NCBI RefSeq assembly: GCF_024139115.2
Contig: NC_085141.1
Location: 381,007,278-381,071,277 of the forward strand
Direction of reading: 5' to 3'
Source: Armigeres subalbatus
Taxonomy: Eukaryota; Arthropoda; Insecta; Diptera; Culicidae
DNA length: 64,000 nt
Made by a program: the position numbers and the translations under genes. Every line of letters begins with the position of its first letter. Position 1 is the first letter of the stretch. Shown here piece by piece: positions 50,143-60,440 of this stretch. The notes beneath the pieces are model-generated. The model saw only the letters and a list, made by a program, of their open reading frames with translations. It did not search any database and was not told the origin of the DNA.

Positions 50143-50702
50143 GTAACGGACCTTCTAGACTGTTACAAATCAGAAAAGCAAAAGCAAGTGATCACTAACG
50201 GTATGTTCATTCCGAGAAGCATTTTAAAAAGGAGCTAATAGATCTGTCATTACCCGTATAGACCTTAAGGTCTACTCCAAGGAATTATTGTGTTACCTGT
50301 AATAAAACATATGCTGAAGGTATGCCTAATTTGATTCATAAATCGTTACCCGAGCAGCACAAGTCAAGCAAAAATGGTTACAGCAACTTGATTGTGACTG
50401 AATCTGGTCGCACACGAAATGCAATAACTTCTATGGAACATGTGTGCTGCTAGGGTAGGAATATTAATATATAGGCCAGAAGATATCAGTTTACGCGTAG
50501 AGATCTGAAGTATTAACTCCAGGAAGTTCTTGGAAGACCTAAAACATGGGGCGATAACATTTTTAATTATTTAATTTAATTTGTGTCATTGGATTGCTAT
50601 AATTATGTATCATATTGAAAAATATTTGAAGATCAATTAATTGAAAAACAAGTAAAACAAGTAACAGAAAATCTTTTTGCATCCTCCCAACAAGTATGTA
50701 TG
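50143..50702 (+). repeat. Third, partial copy of the tandem unit
   Basis: Matches the first ~450 bp of the unit, then stops after CAACAAGTATGTAT, where copies 1 and 2 continue with CAGGTATCAGG. It contains the MITE at 50349-50455. Confidence 0.8.
50349..50455. mobile_element. MITE-CCC (107 bp), copy 2, TSD TA, with empty sites in both sister units
   Basis: CCCGAGCAGCACA..TGTGCTGCTAGGG with TA on both sides (50347-50348, 50456-50457). The sister units at ~45790 and ~48070 read CGTTAGGAATATT uninterrupted, which defines the insertion to the base. Confidence 0.9.
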
Positions 50703-51124
50703 TAGTTAGCCACCATTCTAACTGTAGTCTTGATTTTTTTGCATCTTCTCAACAAGTGACAATAAAAGAGGTTTGAGTGTATATGTTCTTTTCAGTGGCC
50801 CAGCCGAATTTTTTCAAATGTATAAGGGATTGAACAGAATTTTTCTTCTAACAAATTGGGGGAGGAAGATGAACTCCCAAAACCAAACCCCAGGCTACGG
50901 CACTGAAATTATTTCATCGGTGCGACTAAAATTCCACGGCGGCGCGGTAAAAAAATTGCAGCGGCGCGCCGGTCAAAACTGGTGGCGGCGGCGGCGGCGG
51001 CGGCGCATAAAAAGCTCTGCATCCCTACCTTGTTAGGATGCTATTTTATGTTGCACGAATAACATAAGAATATCAAAACCTGATATCACAACAAAATTTG
51101 TTATAGTTATGCCATTTGTTTGTT
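50703..51124. other. Interval with a (GGC)n run
   Basis: 50936-51006 is GC-rich with an uninterrupted GGC run (about 50982-51005), unlike its AT-rich surroundings. No gene recognised. Confidence 0.55.
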
Positions 51125-51810
51125 ATTTTCCTCTACCCGGGCTTTCCCGCTCCAATCCAATCACAATCTTATGTAGAGCGAGCTTTAGGCCTCTAGTGCT
51201 CATCCAATCCGCCACCGTGGTAATCGCTTGTACTGCGGTCATTTCTACCTTGGGAATTGACTAACCGTAGGGCTAAGTCATCGGCGAAGCCGACGCTCTT
51301 GACACCAGGACGGAACTTGAGTCTCAAGACCCGTTCATAAGGTTTCACAATGCCGGGTCCAGTCCTTGCGGAACTCCTGCGGTAATAGGAACACTTCTCT
51401 GACCGGCAATGGTCTCGTATAACGGTACACGGTTCTGGAAATAGCTTTCCATGATCCGGTACAGGTCCACTGATAGTCTAAGCCAGCGTACCGTGAGCGC
51501 GGTGGCAACCCAGCTTACGTTGTTGAATGCGTTCTTCACATCAAGTGACACTTTGTCACATTATCGAACATCTAGCTTTTTCCGTTGGATCGCTATCCCA
51601 GTGATCTTTACTACTGAGAAGATAGCGTCCAACATGGACATACTCTTACGAAACCCAAGTGATTGCTGTACATGCCGTTCGTACCCTCTGAGTACAGGGT
51701 CAGCCTGTTGAGTCGCCCGGCGGCTTCCTGGCCTTCAGCAACAGTACCAACTTCTGCGTTTTTCATCCATCGGGAAACTACACTTATTGAGGCATCTCTG
51801 CATACCTAGC
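51125..51810 (-). pseudogene. R1-clade non-LTR retrotransposon RT fragment
   Basis: On the minus strand from 51810: MQRCLNKCSFP, the NRLTLYSEGTNG region, GFRKSMSMLDAIFSVVKI, VSLDVKNAFNNVSW, LYRIMESYFQNRVPLYET, SVPITAGVPQGL (to ~51350), then LRLKFRPGVKSVGFADDLAL (51310-51255) and LKLAL near 51185. The FADD box is present. Stops and frameshifts and the absence of both ends make it a dead fragment. Its upstream end butts directly against the RTE fragment at 51811. Confidence 0.75.
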
Positions 51811-51995
51811 TTTAACATAGATCTGGAAGATGCAATTCGAAGATCTAGGGTGCAATGGAATGAAGCCATCATCAACAAGTCTGACATGCTCCTTGCTTTT
51901 ATGGATGACATCGACATCATTGGTGCAAATCATGAAGCAGTGGAAGAGGCTTTCGTGCCTTTTATACGGGATACTGAAGGAATAGGACCTTTGTA
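51811..51995 (+). pseudogene. RTE-clade RT fragment (copy D)
   Basis: FNIDLEDAIRRSRVQWNEAI, NKSDMLLAFMDDIDIIGANH and EAVEEAFVPF correspond to RTE copy B residues around its FANDIDIIG box. Here the box reads FMDD with both aspartates. Only ~60 codons remain. The junction with the oppositely oriented R1 fragment is abrupt. Confidence 0.75.
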
Positions 51996-54420
51996 GTTAT
52001 GTCACTCGGGTTAGGAAAAGCGATAGATATAGTGGAATCTATCACCTCGGGAGTTCGGGATTAAAATATCGCTAATAAAGATAAGAAAAAAACCTTCCAG
52101 GATTCTGTCAAGAACTGGTTGAGAATGTGTAGACTAGACTAGACTAAACTAAGCTAAACACCCAAACTGCTAATGATTACTGATCAAAACAAAAATTGAT
52201 CAAAGGAGATCCATTTGTAATTTGTCTCCGTATTACGCTTAATTAATGTACCTACAACACAACATAATCTAAATTTAATCATTAAAAACAAAATTTTAGA
52301 TTGAATTGTGAAAGGAACCTTGTTACATAGCACCAGCTAGATATCGATGACAATCTTCAGTCAGAGTGTCATGCTCCAATCCGTAATCATAACAAATGAC
52401 TCGCATTTAATCGCACATCATTGCAGCTGGATGGTCGCGCGTGCGGTGCATTACATCTATCGACAAACGGCGTCATAAAAACATGCCTTCACAGCTGACT
52501 CCACTATTGAATGCCGCGCTAGTTCGCTTGAGTGAAAACGAAAGCGAGCGAAATTAATTTATTGGTGCATCCAAGCGCAGGCGCAGAATTGCGAACCAGC
52601 TACCGAACTGGTGCAGTTGTCGAACAGATTTGAATTTACACAATTTTTATATCCAATATCAAAATCAATTACCGTTACATAATCATTATCATCCAAGTAA
52701 ATGAAAATTGAAAAATAATATACATAATAAAAGAAATTTTGCACTGAATCCCTGTAATTAATAACTTAATTTTTCATTTTCTTATTGTAATGACGCGTCC
52801 TGACATTTCGGAATGAGGACCATAACGGTGCTTGCACCGTGGAGGCAATAGATATGACGTTGAGTGGTACGAGACGATTGGATAAACAGTTCCACTAAGC
52901 ACTTTTTTCACACTTTCATAGCCACAATAAACAATAGTCCAGTAGAAATAGTTAGCAAGCTGCTGATGGAGGCAGGACTGTTATTACCGAGAGGTGGCGA
53001 ATAACCGTCAGTCGGCGCGGGCTGGTTAAGCCGGGTCGAGTTCGGTTATCAGCGCATGCCACTCCTCATGCTAAAAGTTTCTGGTGCCTTGATTTGTCGG
53101 CTGTAATTGAATCGCGTTAGTCGGTACTGAATCGGTGTGCACTCATTTGCATATGATAATGGGCATCGAATTACGTGATTCACATCAAGATTGTACAGCA
53201 CGAAGAATTATCTTTTAAAGTGCGACAAATTCTGCTGATAGCTTCGCTATTGGAGTCGACACAGTGTTTATCAGTTAATATTTATTTTAGAGTTAGAAGA
53301 TACGAAAGGCCAGCATTAAATAAGACATCCAACAGTCGTATCTACAAGGTCGAGAAATAACTTGATTTCCACATAGTGCCATCATCTTCACTTGTCTTAT
53401 TACAAAAGATGATATATTTTTATCTTCATTATTAATTTGGCTTTAAAAAGAACATCATCTTAACTGATTGATCAAGGCGCATACGAGTCTCTCCTAACGG
53501 GAGCTACCAATGAATAAACTTCAAATTAATCAATGTTCACAATTTGTCCGGGAACCGTACCTGCAAGCCCTCCGCTGCAATAAAATAAATCTATGCCTTC
53601 CGGACAGGCCATTTTCCACCACGCATTGGCTTCTTACTACTTCTCGGCCAAAGGTCCGGGCTTCTGATTCAGAACCATCGCGCTGCAATAGAATAGCTCC
53701 ATTTATCAGCTGTGTGGCGAGCATGAATAAAGTGTCTTTTATCGCTCGTTTTCCGCAGCTTTTATTTGCTCGGCTGATTGGTTTTCTATTCGGGGGCTAC
53801 CAGATGCAGGAATCGTTACATTCCATTCGCCCATACCATGCATGCGCCTAACGCGGCCATTGGCGACAGCACCCTTTCGATAACTGTGTCGCGTTCCGGC
53901 TCATTGGGTTCCGTCCCTTCCGCTTCCATGCATCCGTGCATATGCATGTAGGAACAACACATCTGGGCAACACCACAGACGGACACTGGTTGAATCCTGT
54001 CGATCATAATTCAATTTTACATCCAAATTTGTTAGCAATAATAAAGTATTTAAATAAATTTATGATTTTACTTGCGTACACTAATTCCATAATAATAATA
54101 ACTACTGAGTGCTCGATCAATACAGCCAGGAACAATTTTACCCAGCCATGTTGCAAGCAGAGCCCCTCTGCGCCAGATTGAGAACCTAACCTTCAAAACC
54201 TTTAGACGACGACGACGACAACGATGTACACTACAATTAGAGATAAATTTATAATTATGTTCAGTCCCACGCAGTTCCGCGTGGGGACTTTTCTCGGTTT
54301 CGCTCTCTGCAACGTAGCAACGCGTTGAAGTCTCCCGGAGGTTCCCGAAGGGCTTCGACGAAACGCTGCGCTGGCGCTGTTTCTGTTTGATTTGTTGGCT
54401 GTCGGGTCGGGCAGCGAGGC
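51996..54420. other. Interval without recognisable genes; short A-rich tail near 52080
   Basis: 52010-52090 (ATCGCTAATAAAGATAAGAA) resembles a non-LTR 3' terminus, followed by AGACTAGACTAGACTA repeats at 52131. The remaining sequence looks unique, with no domain-bearing frame, and may be host intergenic DNA. Confidence 0.4.
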
Positions 54421-54975
54421 GTGCGATTAGGAGGAGAGCGGTTAAGTTCTAGCCACCTCGCTGGCTGGGGTCCCTTATCGGATCCGTCGTCATCGCGTCG
54501 GAACGCTGTTGTCGTGGTGCGCGTGGAGAATAAATTTTATGCAATTTGTTCCGATTACCATAGACGGATGAGTACCAATAGTGTTGGGATGGGGGGAGGG
54601 GTCGTCGCCGCAATTGTGGATCTTTTCCGAGGATACTCAGCGCTAAAAATAGGCAGAGAAAAATTTGCTGTCGCGCACGTGAGAGATAAGCTTGTGCCGC
54701 TAATTATTCATGAAATAGAAGAAATTTGTCACAGCTGTTGCAGCGGCGAGGATTGGGATGACCTTTTTGTGTTTTGTGTTGCATCTGAAATCATTTCAAC
54801 TACGAGAACTATTAGTGTTTTGTCGGTTTTGGATTTGAAACTGAATGCATATTTCAAGGATTATATCTTATTAGGTTGCAAGCTTAAGGTGATTATACAA
54901 TCAAGCCATGTGGTGAATTTCAAATTCACCACAAGGTTTTCTACTCGTAACATCAAAAGTTCAAATCTAGCGTAA
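54421..54975 (+). other. 184-codon open frame of unknown status
   Basis: A continuous frame in a mixed-composition segment. Its first complete ATG is at ~54568 (MSTNSVGMGGG). No family, signal peptide or conserved motif is recognised. The end includes a perfect hairpin, GTGGTGAATTTC/GAAATTCACCAC (54909-54931). It may be chance or an exon; coding status is unsupported. Confidence 0.15.
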
Positions 54976-56324
54976 TAATTTTCGTACAAAGCTGAAATTA
55001 AAGTCGATTGTTTAGCATGAGTAAGCAAACGATCTACGGATGTTTCATCCCCATGGGCGTTGTGGTTCTTTCAATTCGTGCTCTCGAAAAATCACTAGAA
55101 AAAGCACGTGGTTTCCAAGATGGCCGATTTGTGGCTTTGTTGTATAACCACCTTAAGACGAAATTTCGTTTCGCTGATCTTCAGTTAGACCAGTACAAAG
55201 TCAACAAAACTTTCCATATACCATTTTCCATGTTATCATATTATTTTCCATGGGGGAGCAAGGGGACTATGTTCAAGGGCTTAACGACCCCTCCCCACGG
55301 CCTCTGCGAGTAAGTGGATGTGGTGAGACTTGGCAGTAGGCTCTGTCAAACCTCTTCAAAAAGCTGCATGTGTCCGCAAGCATGTGTCAAAGCGCACAGG
55401 AGCCCAGGGAGTGCCAATTGGCATATCAGGATAAATACTAGCAAGATCCTGATTTTAGCACTCTGGCCGCGAGTTAACGAACCTTGTCTTGGATATCGTA
55501 ATATTGTGAAAGCCGGGTAATATTAGTAGAGCGGGGTGACACTGACTCGAAACGGCGAGTAGGCCAATAGCTAGACTTCCGTACCCTAAAACCGTGGCGG
55601 GCCTTGTAGCACGCTGTCCAATTCTGCCACCTGCTTTGCCTGCTGGGTGGGAGTAGGCTCAGATGCCCTTTCTTGACTTGCGTCAATCCTTGCATGGCCT
55701 CCCTGCATTCCGTAAGGCATGCAAAGATAACCATGGGATCATTAAAGGGGCAGCCACAATAATGAGTGAATAAAAAATAATTCTTTTTACGATGCGGTAG
55801 CAATGGAGGCTGCCCCTTTGCCAGTTACATAAAACAGTTTATCATTGAATTGTGTATTGTGTGTGTGTGAGAGTCATCCTCTACCCCTCACCCAGCTGGG
55901 GATGTTGGTCAAGTAGTACTACGAATAATTAGATCAGATGTCATGCTCCGTAATGGTGCCCTTTTTGTTACGAAGGATAGTTCTACGAAAAGGATTCCCT
56001 TCTGAAGCAAGAAATGTGTCTTCAGAAGTGTAGGGAATGGGATGTACTAGTTGTTCATAACAGGTACAGCAAAACTTCACAAGGACGCCCTTATTCGTAC
56101 TAACTACTCAGGAAATAGAAGGTAGTGAAGAGCCACCATTGCTTACTAAAGCGTGAACCTAATACTTGGGACTCCCACAATATCCGAGGCAATAGAAGCA
56201 AACGATGCCCTGTGCGTATTTAGTGATAAATTTCAGGAGTTTGAATTTTATATGGCGAGAATAAACAATTGGAACGTGCTCACCATTCTCATCCTCACCG
56301 TCCACCATCCTCCTTTACTTCCAG
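54976..56324. other. Interval without recognisable genes
   Basis: A small inverted pair AAAGGGGCAGCC/GGCTGCCCCTTT (55746-55818) spans ~70 bp. No retrotransposon motif was recognised. Confidence 0.4.
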
Positions 56325-56328
56325 TTAA

Positions 56329-56550
56329 GGTCACTCCTGACGGAATCCAAGTTCAAAAGTGCTCGCGTTTTCGGGGGCACACCACTCGATACGGAAGCAT
56401 CACACAACTGTCATTTTTTATTATTTCACGCATGCTGCGACGCAGCAAAGCTAAATCAACAAAAATGACAGTTGTGCGCCGCCTCTGAATCGAGTGGTGT
56501 GCCCCCGAAAACGCGAGCTCTTTGGAACTTGGATTCCGTCAGGAGTGACC
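56329..56550. mobile_element. 222-bp MITE with TTAA TSD and ~90-bp TIRs
   Basis: GGTCACTCCTGACGGAATCC at the left pairs with the right end GGATTCCGTCAGGAGTGACC. The arms continue through TCGCGTTTTCGGGGGCACAC. TTAA is at 56325-56328 and 56551-56554. TTAA targeting suggests mobilisation by a piggyBac-like (or Kolobok-like) transposase. None is encoded here. Confidence 0.75.
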
Positions 56551-57134
56551 TTAAACCCAGTTACCCTGAAATACTGGAGCTTCATCGGATCTTCCGTCGA
56601 TCGATTGTTCCACATGTTGCATTGTTGCCTTTTTTGCCAGCTTCAATAGTTTAAACAGTTTGTTAGGGTCCATGTTGGGATGTTCTAGCATTTAAATCAG
56701 CTCTCTGAGGGTTTCTTCCGCTAAATCTTCTTGCTGCACCAGGTCATCGGTGGTATGGTGTTATCTTCATCTTCGGCATGCGTCATTTTTCTAGTTTCGT
56801 ATAAGTCGAGACAGCATATGCTTCAACATCACGGATACACTAAGCGAACAATCAGGAGAAACATTATTCTTCTGGTATAGTACCATCAGCCAAAACGGGA
56901 AAAAATCGAGCTGTCAAAAATTTTCACATCCGCTCGTCGTTCGCGGCACACTACGATCTAGCTTATATCATTGAATTGTATATTATTTACATATAAGCAA
57001 GCCATGAGTTTGACGAGGTCTCCTCCCAGGGAGGCGGAAAGAGGAGTGACAGAGGCTGCAACTAGCAGCACCAGAGTCGCCCCAGCAGTGATAGGGTATA
57101 GCTCTATCAGCACGCTCGGTGGGCCACTACCGGC

Positions 57135-57617
57135 ATGGCAGAACATCATAAGGAACTGAAACAGAATCTTCGGGTGCTCCGCCAGGCTGTTCGAGTCGTA
57201 AAACAAGAACAGGATGCGTTTATCAGGCGGGTGGTGGGAAGCGAGAAGGCCGACAGAGGTGCCCAAACCGATGTCTTCTCATTCCTTCCATACCATGGCG
57301 AAGGCGCTCAGAGCAAAGCCAAACGCCGTCTGGACGGAGCAGATCGGAGTACAGATGAGCCCGAAGGGCGTCGACCTGAGAAGGCGACTTCTCGGCCCAA
57401 AAAAAAAAAAGAAAGCGCCAACCAGATGCAAGTCACCGGGCCGCAAGAGGGTACCAGCCGGCTGGTGCCATCGGCACAAGGGATTGAAAATCCCTGGCAG
57501 CTTGTCAACAGGGCAAAGCGGAAGTCGAACGCATCTCGACCTGCAAAGAAAGCTAAGGACAGAGGCGAGACTTTCTTGGCGAAAACTGATAAGGAAAAGT
57601 ACGCTGCAGTCCTTTAA
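57135..57617 (+). pseudogene. R1-clade ORF1 (gag-like) N-terminal fragment
   Basis: 160 codons starting MAEHHKELKQNLRVLRQAVR. The predicted N-terminal helix/coiled-coil is followed by a charged, low-complexity region (RRPEKATSRPKKKK) and NPWQLVNRAKRK. It ends in ..FLAKTDKEKYAAVL at the deletion. The zinc-knuckle half of ORF1 is missing. The intact protein would bind retrotransposon RNA; here it is truncated. Confidence 0.6.
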
Positions 57618-57963
57618 TCGGTGCGAGCGGCCGATGGATTGACGTAACGTTCGTCAGTCCTGGTCTGGCACCAGACTTGGACTAGAGGGTGAATGAGAGT
57701 TACATAGTGATCATCTGGCAATTCGCTTCAGGATCAACTGTGGCAAGCAACCTCTGAGGTCCGGGGATCCCTGTCAGGTCCGTGGGTGGAGGACCAATCA
57801 CTTCGACAGCGATTTTTTCACCGCGGCCTTGGGACTAGGAGCCAACACTGAAGGTCTAAGCGGAGATGCGTTGGTAGCCGAGGGAAGCCCTGCCGAGAAA
57901 TGGCAGACGCCCGGTTTACTGATGAAGTGCCGAGATTGCGGCCCTTCGATCAACTTGCCTTAA

Positions 57964-58133
57964 AGGATTTTCATCTAATAGGCAAGATTTTCGTTTATCT
58001 TCCAAGGCTAATTCTGGAGAAAGATTGATGGGTAAAAGATGATACTCAACATAAACAACGAAAAAAGATTCTCTCTTGACACAAAAAAACGCTTGCTTTG
58101 GTCCCATTCAAACAAAAAGTGGAAACCCTGCCC
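57964..58133. mobile_element. 170-bp insertion with TTAA-containing flanks in the R1 element
   Basis: TGCCTTAA (57956-57963) and TGCCCTTAA (58129-58137) flank it. The R1 frame reads RSTCL-KARRTM across the gap. Ends are AGGATTTTC and ..ACCCTGCCC. No clear TIR. It is probably a small non-autonomous element. Confidence 0.45.
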
Positions 58134-58238
58134 TTAAGGCTAGACGAACGATGCTGTGTAACTGGCATTTTGTGCTGGGTAACTGGCATTTTACAAGGCC
58201 ATCAAGAGCAGCAAGAAAGCGTGTTTCTACAACCTATA

Positions 58239-58334
58239 CCGAGCAGCACAAATCAGACGAAAATGGTTACAGCAACATGATTGTGACTGAAATCTGGTTG
58301 TTGTAACTTATGTGAAACATGTGTGCTACTAGGG
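58239..58334. mobile_element. MITE-CCC copy 3 (96 bp), in the R1 element
   Basis: CCGAGCAGCACAAAT..ATGTGTGCTACTAGGG, homologous throughout to 50349-50455 (GTTACAGCAACATGATTGTG). One terminal base is missing and the TSD is not preserved. Confidence 0.65.
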
Positions 58335-59634
58335 CTGCGAAGGTGCCAACGCGAATCCGTTGGTGTGACGCCTACACGATAGTGATGGCTAAGACCAAAG
58401 GATTATCGAGGTGCTGTTCCCGTCCCGAGCCACAAGTCCCTGGCCTCTTGCACCGCAAGAAAATATGGGTGCGGCCGAAATAGTGACTCTGGTGACGAAC
58501 GAAGAGTTACTCGCGGTGGCCGAATCCCTAGTAACGAACAAAGCTCCAGGGCCTGATGGAGTTTCGATCATGTTCAGGCTAGCTATGCAGAGATGCCTTG
58601 ATGAGTGTAGATACCCCGAAGGATAGAAAAGCCAAAAATTGGTGTTGTAGCCGAAGGCCAGGAAGCCGCCGGGCGACCCATCGGCGTATAGACCAATCTC
58701 TCTTATATAAACGACGGGCAAGTTGCTAGATAGGACCATCCTTAACAGGCTGACCCCGAACTCAGAGGGTACGGATGACCTGTCAAGCAATCAGTTCCGT
58801 TTTCGCAAGGGTATGTCCACGTTGGACACTATTAACTCGGTGGTAAAGACCGCCGAGATAGCGATCCAACAGGAAAGGCGAGCTATATACTGTGCGTTAG
58901 TGACACTTGATGTGAAGAACGAATTCAACAGTTCAAGCTGGGATGCCATCGTGCTCTCGTTACACCATCTTAGGCTGCCGGTGGGCCTGTACCGGATTTT
59001 GGAAAGCTATTTTCAGAACCGTGTACTAATATACGAGACCGATCCCGGTCAGATAAGCGTTCCTATTTCCTGGGTGGGTAGGTTCATTTTTATCTGACAC
59101 AATTCCTGTAAGGCCATGGCTGCTTCCGTCTGATTTGACTGCCCAAGTGTTGATGAAACTGCAGAGCACATCCCAAGTAGCACACGCAACATCTTCCTAA
59201 AAGCAACTTGTTTCTATTCAGTTTCATTAAAGGCATTGGAAAAACATCAAAGCACGAAACAGTTGCATCAAGATGTCAAAAACGTTCGAATTGTGAATGT
59301 GGCTTCATGTTTAATTTAGCATCGTTCAACGTTTTGACAACTCACATTTTTTTCCTCTGATGGTGCAATCAAGTAACAGGAAACCCGAGTACAAAACTGC
59401 ATAATCGTATGGTTTATATGGTGAGTCAGCACGCAGTCCCTTCGAAGTGTTGAATGGTGCTGTGGTAAAGTGAAGGACTATCAATCACAAGATCCATAAA
59501 TCGAATCCAGTTTTATATTTTTAATTTATTTTTTCCGCTGTAGTATTTTGCCACATTATTGCAATTTTACTGCAATCGAAGGATGTTTCTGTAGGCTCCA
59601 CCTCTTGCGCTTTTTAGATTGCAAGAGAGTTATT

Positions 59635-60117
59635 CAGTACATTCAAAGTTAATTGCCTATATGCCGGGTATTAAGCCACCCGGAGTGGAAATTAATTACT
59701 ATGTCTGAAACTTGATTATGCATATGTACAACATGTGATAGATTTAGTTCGGAAAAGGTATTGGAGGGTAACCGCCCCTTCGGTGGGGTTTGATCCCACG
59801 ACCCCAGTTCGCATGACAGGTGCTTTCCCTACTAAGCTACGAAGGACCTCCGTCGTCCACCGCAGCTTAGCGGGTACTGATGAAACCAAATTCCCAGCAC
59901 TAGGTACCAGCCGATCTCTCGCAATACATTTTCAGAACTAACTCTCTCAAATGTATTTTTGTACACAATGTCAACCAAGTAGGATGAGTATTTAGTATTG
60001 TCCGGCTCCTACACACTTGCTTCATCAGCAACGGCGCTCAATGAAGTAGGGTTGTGTGAGGTTGTGCCAGTTTGGTCGTCAGATCCCAACACGACCACAC
60101 AAGCGAAGAGAGATCGC
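59635..60117 (-). mobile_element. 483-bp retroposed insertion with tRNA-like segment (SINE candidate), TSD CAAGAGAGTTATT
   Basis: A 13-bp TSD, CAAGAGAGTTATT (59622-59634, 60118-60130), flanks it. The sister MITE at 36594-37331 has the empty site GCAAGAGAGTTATATTTGAT (inverted). On the minus strand the interior includes a tRNA-like block (59847-59774). A 13-bp TSD fits target-primed insertion. No long A tail is evident, and the tRNA part is internal rather than at the 5' end, unlike a textbook SINE. Confidence 0.6.
59774..59847 (-). pseudogene. Degenerate tRNA-like sequence
   Basis: Reads TCCTTCG-TA-GCTTAGTAGGGAAAGC (acceptor strand, D arm), then CCTGTCATGCG (anticodon-loop region resembling tRNA-Asp GTC), then the T arm GTGGGATCAAACCCCAC and CGAAGGGG closing the acceptor. 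The anticodon stem is mispaired, so a functional tRNA is unlikely. A/B-box-like internal promoter motifs are plausible. Confidence 0.5.
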
Positions 60118-60440
60118 CAAGAGAGTTATTTTTGATGGCACATACGCAAATATTGTTTCTTTCCGAATAGTTGCAACACAGTAAAATGTTCAGAAGTGAA
60201 ACAATTTGTGCTGCTTGGGATACTGTTCGTATGTCCTCGTTTTGACGTCGAAAGAAGAGCTATGCTAGACGTTTGCGGTCGGGACAAAATTCCAGATACC
60301 CTTATCCTGAGGATGTGCCAAACGGCGGAGAAGTGGAACGCAGCTTCGACTGCAACCACTCAGATTGCCTGCAGCTTGCAGAGAATCTGGCGCGCCGAGA
60401 AGCAGTCGACAAGCATGATTAACTTGTGATTGGTTAGATA

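Larger units (their letters stand above)
59172..60219 (+). mobile_element. MITE-CCC long form, copy 2, TSD AT, carrying a nested insertion
   Basis: CCCAAGTAGCACACGCAAC..TTTGTGCTGCTTGGG with AT at 59170-59171 and 60220-60221. Removal restores the knuckle frame ETAEHILFVCPRF. It is homologous to 36594-37331 (inverted), except that this copy contains 59635-60117. Confidence 0.85.
57130..60440 (+). pseudogene. R1-clade retrotransposon, internally deleted, with four insertions
   Basis: ORF1 N-terminal part (57135-57617) is a basic, Lys/Arg-rich 160-residue frame with a PKKKK nuclear-signal-like stretch. It jumps directly into the ORF2 endonuclease C-terminus (57630: WIDVTFVSPGLAPDLD, NESY). The RT runs from 58330 to 59080 (AMQRCLDECRYPE, PPGDPSAYRPISL, LTPNSEGTDDLSSNQFRFRKGMST, VTLDVKNEFNSSSWDAI, LYRILESYFQNRV, ISVPIS), then another deletion removes the RT catalytic core. 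The C-terminal knuckle DETAEHILFVCPRFD is split by 59172-60219 and the frame ends at 60429. Stops are present. R1-clade assignment is by motif. The site is not rDNA. The 5' boundary is uncertain. Confidence 0.8.

Noticed and set aside
54421..54975. 184-codon host gene
   Set aside because: No motif, no good start at its 5' end and no splice or conservation evidence; listed only as an open frame.
59774..59847. Functional tRNA gene
   Set aside because: The anticodon stem is mispaired, position 33 is ambiguous, and the block lies within a TSD-flanked insertion.
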